A stretch of 21,521 nt of DNA, from positions 1 to 21,521 of the forward strand of contig CAYUOS010000048.1 of the NCBI GenBank assembly GCA_964446435.1. The letters run 5' to 3'. Under the pieces are notes generated by a model that ran no database searches, was not told the origin of the DNA, and saw nothing but the letters and a program-made list of their open reading frames with translations. The stretch is from SLNP01 sp964446435 (GTDB lineage: Bacteria; Bacteroidota; Bacteroidia; Bacteroidales; VadinHA17). Both the position numbers and the translations under genes were made by a program. Below, one piece after another: positions 14,159 to 21,521 of the stretch; within the stretch, counting starts at the first letter, position 1; every line of letters begins with the position of its first letter.

Positions 14159-14258
14159 CCACGGCCACCAGAATGATGTCTCAACAATCCGGTTCAAATC
14201 ACACAGTTTTTACTATATTGCCGTAAAATATGTTCAAACCTGACCAAAACCTGCCATT

Positions 14259-16031
14259 ATGAACACAACCCGCACTTTCGACCTGCTGGAAAGATACAGA
14301 TCGTTTCCCGAGAAGGATGACGCCCTCTGCCACAAGATTGACGGACAGTGGAAAAAGTACAGCTCACGCGATTATTGCGAACTGGCTCAGAACCTGTGTT
14401 ATGGCCTCTATGAAATGGGGTTCCGCAAGGGTGACATGATAGTGACCGTGTCAACAAACCGACCTGAGTGGAACTTCGTTGACCTTGGCATGGCATTGCT
14501 TGGTGCAATACACGTACCTGTCTTTACCTCGCTCACAACCCCTGAATATGAATTCATCATAAGAAACAGCAGGGCAAAGGCGGTCTTTGTCTCTGATGCC
14601 AAACTTCTCAAGACTGTCAAACCCGCTGTCACTTCCGCCGACAAAACAATAAAGATATTCACCTTCGATGTGCTGGAAGAGACCCCTCACTGGCTCAGCG
14701 TGGCCGAAGCCGGCAGCAAATGCACCGATGAAACCCGCAAGGCCGTGCTGTCCATCAGCAACAGTATCACTCCCGACGACTGCGCGGTTCTTATCTATAC
14801 TTCAGGAACCACGGGCAACCCGAAAGGGGTGATGCTTTCACACCGCAACCTGGTAAGCAACTTTCTGTCGGCAGCAGAAGTATTTGAACTCAAACCCGAA
14901 AACAAATACCTGAGCATTTTACCGCTCTGCCATGTGGGCGGACGTCTGGGCAACTACCAGACCCAGTACAGCAACACCAGTATCTACTACGCCGAGAATA
15001 TGGGTACAATTGCTGCAAATATGCAGGAGATAAAACCCGACGGCTTCGATGCCGTACCCCGCATCCTCGAGAAGTTCTACGACGTAATCATTTCAAAAGG
15101 CAAAAAACTGACAGGGATAAAGAAGAGTCTTTTCTTCTGGGCTGTGAAGCTCGGCGACCGCTACAAGCCTTTCGGTGAGAACGGCTGGTTCTATGAAAGA
15201 AAGCTTGCCCTCGCAGATAAACTGATATTCAGTAAATGGAGGGCCGCCCTGGGCAATAACGTAAGCCTGGTAGGCTGCGGGGGCGCAAGTCTCTCGCCAA
15301 AGCTCGAAAGAGTATTCTGGGCAGCCGGAATCAAAATCATAAACATGTATGGTCTCACCGAAACCTCACCCATAATAACAATCAACAGGCAATACAAGGG
15401 TGGAGTCAGGCTGGGATCGGTAGGATCCACCATTGAAGGAGTAGAGGTAAAGATTGCCGAAGATGGTGAAATCCTCTGCAAGGGTCCGAATGTGATGATT
15501 GGCTATTACAACGATGCTGAACTCACAAAAGCAGCCTTTGATGAGGAGGGTTGGTTCCGTACAGGAGACATCGGATACCTTACCGATGACGGGTTCCTGA
15601 TGGTCACCGACCGCAAGAAGGAGATATTCAAGCTCTCGAGCGGGAAGTTTATCGCTCCCCAGCTTATCGAGAATGTATTCAAGGAGTCGCCTATGATTGA
15701 CCAGATAATGGTAGTGGGCGAGCATGAGAAATTCGCCAGCGCCCTCATATCGCCAAATATGAAATACTTCGAAGAGATAGAGGCGAGTAAACCACTGGAG
15801 ACAAGGGTTAAGGGAAAGCTCATCGAATCAGAGGAGGTTCTTGCAGCAATATCTGCCGAGGTGGAAAAATACAATAAGCGCGTCAGTCCGCACGAAAGAA
15901 TACTACGTTTCAGGCTGGTACCCGACGAATGGGGTCCCGCCACCGGAGAACTCTCTCCCACCCTTAAGCTGAAAAGGCAGGTAATAGCGGAGAAATACCG
16001 TACAATACTCGACGATGTGTACCATAAATGA
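14259..16031 (+). CDS. Long-chain fatty acid-CoA ligase (AMP-forming)
   Basis: A 590-residue ANL-superfamily enzyme that activates fatty acids to acyl-AMP and then acyl-CoA in the cytoplasm. The P-loop is YTSGTTGNPKG (180-190), the A5 motif is YGLTETS (364-370), the A7 motif is GWFRTGDIG (431-439), and the hinge and A8 region are DRKKEIFKLSSGKFIAP (451-467). Length and motifs fit the FadD/FAA group of Bacteroidota. It heads a three-gene plus-strand operon with a GNAT protein and an FAD oxidoreductase, suggesting a lipid-related pathway (inference). Substrate chain length cannot be told from the sequence. Confidence 0.95.
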   Translation: MNTTRTFDLLERYRSFPEKDDALCHKIDGQWKKYSSRDYCELAQNLCYGLYEMGFRKGDMIVTVSTNRPEWNFVDLGMALLGAIHVPVFTSLTTPEYEFIIRNSRAKAVFVSDAKLLKTVKPAVTSADKTIKIFTFDVLEETPHWLSVAEAGSKCTDETRKAVLSISNSITPDDCAVLIYTSGTTGNPKGVMLSHRNLVSNFLSAAEVFELKPENKYLSILPLCHVGGRLGNYQTQYSNTSIYYAENMGTIAANMQEIKPDGFDAVPRILEKFYDVIISKGKKLTGIKKSLFFWAVKLGDRYKPFGENGWFYERKLALADKLIFSKWRAALGNNVSLVGCGGASLSPKLERVFWAAGIKIINMYGLTETSPIITINRQYKGGVRLGSVGSTIEGVEVKIAEDGEILCKGPNVMIGYYNDAELTKAAFDEEGWFRTGDIGYLTDDGFLMVTDRKKEIFKLSSGKFIAPQLIENVFKESPMIDQIMVVGEHEKFASALISPNMKYFEEIEASKPLETRVKGKLIESEEVLAAISAEVEKYNKRVSPHERILRFRLVPDEWGPATGELSPTLKLKRQVIAEKYRTILDDVYHK

Positions 16032-16051
16032 GCCTTAACTAAACACACAAT

Positions 16052-17221
16052 ATGATAATCACCAGGGTTACCGATCGCAAAACCAGGAAGAGATTCCACG
16101 ATACCGGCCGCAGATTATACAAGGATGACCCGGTGTGGGTTTGTCCCCTCGACAAGGATATTGAGTCTATATTCGATCCGGCCATAAATCCCTATTTCAG
16201 TCATGGTGAAGTTGACAGGTGGATACTTGAAGATGAAAAGGGAAATCTTATCGGAAGGATCGCAGCCTTCATAGACCACAATCTTGCAAACAGCCACGAT
16301 CAGCCTACCGGGGGAATGGGGTTCTTCGAATGCATCAATGACATTACCGCCGCTACGGTACTTTTTGACACAGCCCGCAACTGGCTGGCCGAAAGGGGCA
16401 TGGAAGCAATGGACGGACCGATCAACTTCGGCGAAACCGACAAATACTGGGGATTGCTGGTAAACGGCTTTACCCATCCCTCGTTCGATGTGCCCTATAA
16501 TCATCCCTATTACCAGCAACTGTTCGAAGCCTATGGGTTCCAGACATATTATAAGATGGAAGGCTTCCACATGGATGTTACCACACCCCTTTCAGACCGC
16601 TTCAGGAAGATTGCTGAGTGGGTGGCAGCAAAACCGGGATATTCGTTCAGGCATTTCAGCTGGAAGGAGGAAGAGAAGCTTACCCTTGACTTTGCCGAGG
16701 CATTTAATGAAGCATGGGCATCATTCAAGACACACTTCGAGCCTCTTAAGCCGGAGTATATCAGGGAAGTGCTAAGGAAAGCCAGACCAATACTGGATGA
16801 GGAATTTATCTGGATAGCATACTTCGAGGGTAAACCTATTGCCATATATCTTATGTTCCCCGATGTTAACCAGATTTTCAAACACCTGAACGGGAAAATG
16901 CATCTCATCAACATGATCAGGTTCCTCTGGCTGAAGAAGCGCAAAACCATGACCAGGGCAAAAGGTCTGCTTATGGGTGTGATTCCGAAGTTTCAGAATC
17001 TGGGCATCGAGTCGGCCTTCATACTGCACGTTTATGATGTACTGAAAAGGAAACCACACTACACGGAGGTTGAATTTTCATGGGTAGCAGACTTCAATCC
17101 GCGTATGAGGAAGATATTCATATCTGTCGGTAGTGTGCCGGTGAAGAATTATATCCACTACCGTTACCTGTTTGATCGAAACAAAGAGTTTAAGAGGTAC
17201 CCGATACCTGATATAAAATAG
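16052..17221 (+). CDS. YghO-like GNAT-superfamily acyltransferase-like protein
   Basis: A 389-residue protein. Its central motif GPINFGETDKYWGLLVNGF (122-140), followed by PSFDVPYNHPYYQQLFEAYGF, is characteristic of the family around E. coli YghO, which is related to GNAT N-acetyltransferases. A C-terminal part (GVIPKFQNLGIESAFILHV) resembles the acyl-CoA-binding region of that fold. No substrate is known for this family. It starts 20 bp after the acyl-CoA ligase, so it may transfer an acyl group made by that enzyme (inference from context). Confidence 0.8.
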   Translation: MIITRVTDRKTRKRFHDTGRRLYKDDPVWVCPLDKDIESIFDPAINPYFSHGEVDRWILEDEKGNLIGRIAAFIDHNLANSHDQPTGGMGFFECINDITAATVLFDTARNWLAERGMEAMDGPINFGETDKYWGLLVNGFTHPSFDVPYNHPYYQQLFEAYGFQTYYKMEGFHMDVTTPLSDRFRKIAEWVAAKPGYSFRHFSWKEEEKLTLDFAEAFNEAWASFKTHFEPLKPEYIREVLRKARPILDEEFIWIAYFEGKPIAIYLMFPDVNQIFKHLNGKMHLINMIRFLWLKKRKTMTRAKGLLMGVIPKFQNLGIESAFILHVYDVLKRKPHYTEVEFSWVADFNPRMRKIFISVGSVPVKNYIHYRYLFDRNKEFKRYPIPDIK

Positions 17222-17228
17222 AATCTGT

Positions 17229-18671
17229 ATGCATTATGACATTATTGTTGTAGGAGGCGGACTGGGCGGACTGACGGCAGGCGCCAAGCTGGCACGTGAA
17301 GGAAAGAAGGTACTACTGATAGAACAGCATTCACAGCCCGGGGGATGTGCCACCACTTTTAAAAGAGGCGACTACACCCTTGAGGTGGGGCTGCACGAGA
17401 TGGACGGTCCGTCGCCGCGCGACATGAAAAACCGGATTTTTGGTGAACTGGGTATTTCTGACAGTGTGCAGCTGGTTAAAGTCCCTGAGTTCTACCGTTT
17501 CCTCTGCCGGAATATCGACATTACCGTTCCGCACCATCCTGATGAGGCCGCGGAAACTCTGAAGAAAAGGTTTCCATCTGAAACGGCCGGCATCGATTCC
17601 TACTTCGAACAGATTCTCAATCCGAAAAGAAAGGGACCCGGAGGCGAGCCACTACCCGATATCAGTGTGGGCAAATGGCTCGATTCAATTATCTCAGACG
17701 AAGATCTGAAGCTGGTGCTGCTTGGCAACCTGGGATACTTCCACGACGATCCCTACTCACTCTCAATGATATTTTACAACATTGCCCAGGGAAGCTATTA
17801 TGCCGGCGGCGGAGCCAGTTTTATAAAGGGAGGCTCGCAGATGCTTTCCGACCATCTGGCAGGCTTTATCAGAAACCATGGCGGGGAGGTGCTGCTGAGT
17901 CATATGGTAACCGGACTGACCACCGACAATGGAACCGTTACAGGCGTCACGTACGTTAAAAAAAGGGGCTCCCGGGAGGAGCAGTTAACGGCAACTGCTG
18001 CTGAAATTGTAATGAACAATGCACCCGCGCACTTTGCTGAATGGCTCCCGGAAGAATACAGGTCCAGGCTGGGGGTTGAACTGGCCAGGCAGAAGACCGG
18101 TGCTTCGCTGCTGACGGTATATTTTGGTTTTAACGGCGACCTGGCATCTGTTGGCAACAGTCACTACTCAACATTTGTCTTTGATGATTCTGTTGAACGT
18201 CAGTCAGACATTCTGAAAAACAACCATGCCGGCTATGAAAAGCGAAGCTTCACCTTTGTTGACTACGGCAGAATCGACTCTGGACTGGCACCGCAGGGAA
18301 AGAGTGTCGGTGCAATTTGCTGTATCGATTACCTCTCCGACTGGGAGGGCATGACGAAAGGTGACTACCGAAGGAGGAAGGAGGAGGTTGCAGAGATATT
18401 TATTACGCGGATGGAGAAGATACTGCCGGGGTTCCGGAAACTGGTCGATTACTGCGATGTAGGAACCGCTGCAACCGTAAAACGCTATACTCTCACCCCG
18501 GGTGGTGCGGTATACGGCTTTGCACAGATTCCGTCAAAGCCCGTATTTGAAGCCACCGCCCTGCCCCCGAACGTGCATATTGCCTCGGCATGGGGCAAAA
18601 CCGGAGGCGGCTTCTCGGGTGCAATCTTCAGCGGCTATCTGTGTGCCTATAATATACTGAGAAAGAAGTAA
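17229..18671 (+). CDS. FAD-dependent oxidoreductase of the phytoene desaturase/CrtISO type
   Basis: A 480-residue flavoprotein. The N-terminal Rossmann motif is VVGGGLGGLTAG (7-18) with E32 (LLIEQ) for the FAD ribose, and PGGCATTF (37-44) follows. The C-terminal FAD motif IASAWGKTGGGFSGAIFSGYLCA is also present. The overall order matches the carotenoid desaturase/isomerase and retinol saturase group, which act on lipid-like polyenes. No other carotenoid genes are nearby, so a carotenoid substrate is not supported; a lipid substrate fits the operon better (inference). It begins 7 bp after the GNAT gene. Confidence 0.88.
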   Translation: MHYDIIVVGGGLGGLTAGAKLAREGKKVLLIEQHSQPGGCATTFKRGDYTLEVGLHEMDGPSPRDMKNRIFGELGISDSVQLVKVPEFYRFLCRNIDITVPHHPDEAAETLKKRFPSETAGIDSYFEQILNPKRKGPGGEPLPDISVGKWLDSIISDEDLKLVLLGNLGYFHDDPYSLSMIFYNIAQGSYYAGGGASFIKGGSQMLSDHLAGFIRNHGGEVLLSHMVTGLTTDNGTVTGVTYVKKRGSREEQLTATAAEIVMNNAPAHFAEWLPEEYRSRLGVELARQKTGASLLTVYFGFNGDLASVGNSHYSTFVFDDSVERQSDILKNNHAGYEKRSFTFVDYGRIDSGLAPQGKSVGAICCIDYLSDWEGMTKGDYRRRKEEVAEIFITRMEKILPGFRKLVDYCDVGTAATVKRYTLTPGGAVYGFAQIPSKPVFEATALPPNVHIASAWGKTGGGFSGAIFSGYLCAYNILRKK

Positions 18672-18721
18672 TTGCCGAGGCATATTCATTATTGAATATC
18701 TTCCCCAGAGACTTGATAACC

Positions 18722-18752
18722 TTGTGTGATTCACTGATTTTAAGTATCTTTA
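18722..18752 (+). promoter_or_regulatory. Promoter of the second toxin-antitoxin pair
   Basis: TTG (18722-18724), a 20-bp spacer and TATCTTTA (18745-18752, one mismatch to TAnnTTTG) lie 28 bp before the ATG at 18780. Spacing equals that of the other two toxin-antitoxin promoters in this window. Confidence 0.55.
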
Positions 18753-18779
18753 GGTCACTTTACTTAGATATTTTGGAGA

Positions 18780-19058
18780 ATGAAGTTGCCACTACGGGAT
18801 ACACTTTTCTGGGACGTTGATCCGGTTCTATTTGATGAGCAGAAGAACAGAAGGCTCATAATAGAAAGGGTATTCAACCTGGGTAATCTGGAAGAGTTGA
18901 AGGTTATCTTCAGGTTTTACGGACGTGAGGTAATAGCCAAGGAGATCGTAAGGGCAGGCAACCTTGACCCGAAGACACTTAAATTTGCCAGCGATATATT
19001 GAATATCCCCAAAGAAGAATTCAGATGTTACAGAAAGCAGCAGTCGATAAAAGACTGA
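18780..19058 (+). CDS. Putative antitoxin, DUF6922-like
   Basis: A 92-residue protein. The start LPLRDTLFWDVDPVLFDEQKNRRLIIERVFNLGNLEELKVIF resembles the short proteins (DUF6922 as I recall) that precede AbiEii-type nucleotidyltransferases in Bacteroidota. It overlaps the next gene by 34 bp, which implies coupled translation and an antitoxin role. No DNA-binding motif is obvious to me. Neutralisation of the neighbour is inferred from position. GGAG lies only 1 base before the ATG, too close to serve as a normal ribosome site. Confidence 0.8.
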   Translation: MKLPLRDTLFWDVDPVLFDEQKNRRLIIERVFNLGNLEELKVIFRFYGREVIAKEIVRAGNLDPKTLKFASDILNIPKEEFRCYRKQQSIKD

Positions 19059-19663
19059 TCGATTTGCTTGGTCGTCTGCAGGGTGACCCTTTTTTGAGCG
19101 ACTTTGTTCTTGCAGGTGGCACAGCACTCGCCCTGATGCTGGGCCACAGGAAGTCTATCGACATTGACCTCTTCTGCAAGACCGGCTTCGATGAAGCAAG
19201 ATTGCTGGAACACCTAGAAAGAGAATACGATTTTCGAATGAACAACATCTCCCGGTCAACCATCAAAGGTTCAATCGGGAACATTAGGGTTGATCTGATA
19301 GCCCATGATTATCCATACCTGAGAGAGCCTTTGGTGATGGATGGTGTCAGGCTTTTCCCGATGGAGGACATTGCGGCAATGAAAGTCAATGCAATTGCCG
19401 GAGATGGCACAAGGGTTAAGGATTTCATTGACATCTATTTTCTTCTCAGGGAGTTCTCATTCAAAGACATTCTGGGTTTTTTCTCAAAAAAATACAGCTC
19501 GCGTAACAATGCACATGCTTTAAAGAGCCTTGCCTGGTTCGAAGATGCCGATGTCAATGACTGGCCGGTGATGATAAAGGAACCAACCCTGACCTTTGAA
19601 AAGGTCAAAAAGGAGATTACCACCCACCGCAAAAGATACCTTGCCGGGGAGGGTATCTCATAA
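19025..19663 (+). CDS. AbiEii/AbiGii-family nucleotidyltransferase toxin (second)
   Basis: A 212-residue nucleotidyltransferase-fold protein. It has AGGTALAL (30-37) and H41-R42-K-S44-I-D46-I-D48, the family metal-binding motif. A later AAMKVNAI and GTRVKDFIDIYFLL match the conserved lysine and R-x-K-D segments. It is shorter than the first AbiEii protein of this window and belongs to a different branch, so it is not a recent duplicate. It pairs with the overlapping small gene upstream. Expected action is growth arrest by nucleotide transfer to an RNA target (family knowledge, target unknown). Confidence 0.88.
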   Translation: MLQKAAVDKRLIDLLGRLQGDPFLSDFVLAGGTALALMLGHRKSIDIDLFCKTGFDEARLLEHLEREYDFRMNNISRSTIKGSIGNIRVDLIAHDYPYLREPLVMDGVRLFPMEDIAAMKVNAIAGDGTRVKDFIDIYFLLREFSFKDILGFFSKKYSSRNNAHALKSLAWFEDADVNDWPVMIKEPTLTFEKVKKEITTHRKRYLAGEGIS

Positions 19664-19754
19664 CCGGTGCCATATCCGAACCGGGCCCAAAACCGGGGGC
19701 AACCGATATTAGTTACCCTATACTTATCCCCATACCGAGATCAGCGATCTAACG

Positions 19755-19787
19755 TTCCTGTTTGCCGTTTACCGTTTTGCTCCCATT
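19755..19787. repeat. Imperfect direct repeat downstream of the fumarase gene
   Basis: The GTTTACCGTTTT stretch followed by CCCATT resembles 19814-19844, which covers the last codons and stop of the fumarase gene. It looks like a small duplication of the gene's 3' end between two convergent genes. No good terminator is visible in 19664-19835. Confidence 0.5.
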
Positions 19788-19813
19788 CGGTCGCGAGCTC
19801 ACCTTCGGCTCGG

Positions 19814-19844
19814 TTCCGTTTACTGTTTACCGTTTCTACCCATT
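19814..19844. repeat. Imperfect direct repeat over the fumarase stop codon
   Basis: Second copy of the GTTTACCGTTT...CCCATT sequence. It includes the TAG stop (complement of 19836-19838) and the final codons of the fumarase gene on the minus strand. Confidence 0.5.
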
Positions 19845-21446
19845 ATACTCATCAAAAAAGTCGTTCCCCTTATCATCGGTAAGGATGAAAGCAGGGAAGT
19901 TCTCGACAACGATTTTTCTGACGGCCTCCATGCCAAGCTCCTCAAAGTCCACCAGTTCCACGGCCTTTATGCTCTCCTTGGCAAGGATTGCAGCCGGACC
20001 TCCGACTGATCCAAGGTAGAAGCCACCGTACTTCTTACATGCTTCTATCACCTGCCGCGAGCGGTTCCCTTTGGCCACCATTATCATCGATCCGCCCAGG
20101 CTCTGGAAAAGGTCAACGTACGAGTCCATTCTTCCTGCTGTGGTAGGTCCGAAACTGCCTGAGGCCATCCCCTCGGGTGTCTTGGCCGGACCGGCATAAT
20201 AAACCGGATGGTTCTTGAAATACTCAGGCATCGGCTTGCCTTCGGCTATCATCTGGTTGATACGTGCATGTGCTATATCGCGAGCCACTATGAGCGTACC
20301 CCGCAGGTTGAGGCGGGTCTTCACCGGGTACTTTGTCAGTTCGGCCAGCACCTCCTTCATCGGTCTGTCAAGGTCTATCTCCACAGGCTTCTCAAGTTCG
20401 GGGGCCTTGGCAGGCATGAAGCGGGCAGGATTCTTTTCAAGTTCCTCGAGGAAGACACCGTCAGCACTGATATAGCCCTTGATGTTCCGGTCGGCGCTGC
20501 AGCTGACACCCATACCCACCGGGCAGGAGGCAGCATGTCGCGGCAGCCTTATAACCCTCACGTCATGAATGAAATACTTTCCACCGAACTGGGCTCCAAC
20601 ACCGTACTCCTGGCAAATCTGCTCCACCTTCGCCTCCCACTCCAGGTCGCGGAAAGCCCTTCCCGACTCGTTGCCTGTCGTTGGCAGGTCATCGAGGTAC
20701 CCTGCTGATGCTTCTTTGACCGTCTTGAGGCAGTTTTCGGCCGAGGTACCACCGATAACCAGGGCAAGATGGTAGGGCGGGCAGGCTGAGGTTCCCAGGT
20801 CTTCTATCTTCTGTCTTACGAATTTCCTGAGCGACTCTTCATTGAGAAGCGACTTCGACTGCTGAAACAGGAATGTCTTGTTGGCCGAGCCGCCCCCCTT
20901 GGCAACGAACAGAAACTCGTAGCGGCTTCCTTCGGTGGCATAGATGTCGATCTGTGCCGGCAGGTTGCTGCCGCTGTTCTTCTCAGTCACCATCGTTGTG
21001 GGCACTATCTGCGAGTACCTCAGGTACTTCTCATCATAAGTACGGTAAACACCTTTCGAAATATGAAGGGCGTCATCTGCACCGGTGAAGATATTCTCAC
21101 CCTTGCGTGCCATGACTATTGCAGTACCGGTATCCTGGCACCAGGGCAACTTACCTTCTGCCGAAATAACCGTGTTCTTGAGCATTATGTAAGCCACAAA
21201 GCGGTCGTTGTCGGTAGCCTCAGGGTCGTCCATTATCTTCTTCAGCTTTTCGAGGTGCGAAGTGCGCATGAAGAAGTTGACGTCATCGAATGCCTGCCGT
21301 GCCATCAGTTCGAGAGCCACGGGGGCAACCCTGACAATCTCGCGACCATCAACGTTGATCCTGGTTACATAATCCTTTGTCAGCAGCTTGTACTTTGTGG
21401 TGTCCTTGCCGTGCTGAAACGGCTTTTCGTAGATAAATGCGGCCAT
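19836..21446 (-). CDS. Fumarate hydratase class I, 4Fe-4S type
   Basis: A 536-residue class I fumarase that interconverts fumarate and L-malate in the citric acid cycle. The three cluster ligands are C103 (LPWCQDTGTA), C222 (SACPPYHLAL) and C316 (GVSCSADRN), each two residues below the E. coli FumA positions 105, 224 and 318. Substrate motifs NSGSNLPAQIDIY, GGTSAENCLKTVKEAS and GSFGPTTAGRMDSYVDLFQ are intact. Length is normal for the one-chain form. It is a core metabolic gene on the minus strand, transcribed towards the second toxin-antitoxin pair. A weak TATCTTTA (complement of 21484-21491) lies upstream, but I see no matching TTG. Confidence 0.97.
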   Translation of the reverse strand: MAAFIYEKPFQHGKDTTKYKLLTKDYVTRINVDGREIVRVAPVALELMARQAFDDVNFFMRTSHLEKLKKIMDDPEATDNDRFVAYIMLKNTVISAEGKLPWCQDTGTAIVMARKGENIFTGADDALHISKGVYRTYDEKYLRYSQIVPTTMVTEKNSGSNLPAQIDIYATEGSRYEFLFVAKGGGSANKTFLFQQSKSLLNEESLRKFVRQKIEDLGTSACPPYHLALVIGGTSAENCLKTVKEASAGYLDDLPTTGNESGRAFRDLEWEAKVEQICQEYGVGAQFGGKYFIHDVRVIRLPRHAASCPVGMGVSCSADRNIKGYISADGVFLEELEKNPARFMPAKAPELEKPVEIDLDRPMKEVLAELTKYPVKTRLNLRGTLIVARDIAHARINQMIAEGKPMPEYFKNHPVYYAGPAKTPEGMASGSFGPTTAGRMDSYVDLFQSLGGSMIMVAKGNRSRQVIEACKKYGGFYLGSVGGPAAILAKESIKAVELVDFEELGMEAVRKIVVENFPAFILTDDKGNDFFDEYNG

Positions 21447-21521
21447 TATGGTAGGTTTTGGTTAGAATTATTGGTTAACGGATTAAAGATAGGAAAGAGT
21501 TTAGAAAAAGGAGTGACTAAA

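Noticed and set aside
17229..18671. Carotenoid pathway gene
   Set aside because: The fold and motifs fit the CrtI group, but no phytoene synthase or other carotenoid gene is adjacent, so the substrate is left open.
1..21521. CRISPR array, tRNA, rRNA or insertion sequence
   Set aside because: I found no regularly spaced repeats with unique spacers, no tRNA cloverleaf or rRNA signature, and no transposase-like or integrase-like protein in any frame.

Overview
The window comes from a member of the Bacteroidota, most likely Bacteroidales. The evidence is protein families named for that order (GG-Bacteroidales radical-SAM maturase, its pseudo-radical-SAM partner and the matching precursor), promoter-like pairs of the Bacteroidota type (TTG, about 20 bp, TAnnTTTG), and weak Shine-Dalgarno sequences. 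A run of exactly 100 N flanked by an identical 55-base sequence shows it is a scaffolded short-read (probably metagenome) assembly.

Positions 1-10110 hold a complete-looking ribosomally made peptide (RiPP/bacteriocin-like) cluster, all on the minus strand. In transcription order it has: a membrane disulfide-forming enzyme (inactive C39-like domain, VKOR and thioredoxin domains); a 93-residue double-glycine precursor with eight core cysteines; an intrinsic terminator; a six-bladed beta-propeller lipoprotein; a radical-SAM/SPASM maturase; a pseudo-radical-SAM protein; a C39-peptidase ABC exporter; an HlyD-type adaptor; and a small HTH protein. The inferred flow is: the precursor is modified by the radical-SAM pair, the exporter cleaves it after GG and secretes it, and the VKOR-thioredoxin protein oxidises its cysteines. 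The terminator after the precursor would give much more precursor than enzyme.

Positions 10111-10917 are a scarred intergenic stretch. It contains the operon promoter with a perfect palindrome, three TGTTAA boxes at exact 10-bp spacing, a 26-bp remnant resembling the start of the exporter gene, the assembly gap, a 29-bp sequence also found at the 3' end of the VKOR gene, and a nested hairpin.

Positions 10767-14158 are a toxin-antitoxin island. An AbiEi/AbiEii pair (minus strand) lies between two imperfect direct repeats. Next to it, on the plus strand, is a tripartite HipB-HipS-HipT system in which the HipA N-terminal domain and kinase are separate genes. Three palindromes with an 8-bp spacer, spaced 61-62 bp, lie in its promoter region.

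Positions 14259-18671 are a plus-strand metabolic operon: long-chain acyl-CoA synthetase, YghO-like GNAT protein, and a CrtI-type FAD oxidoreductase. Positions 18780-19663 are a second nucleotidyltransferase toxin-antitoxin pair. Positions 19836-21446 encode class I fumarase on the minus strand. By eye the right-hand metabolic genes are richer in G+C than the RiPP and toxin-antitoxin regions, so the latter look like accessory insertions beside core genes.
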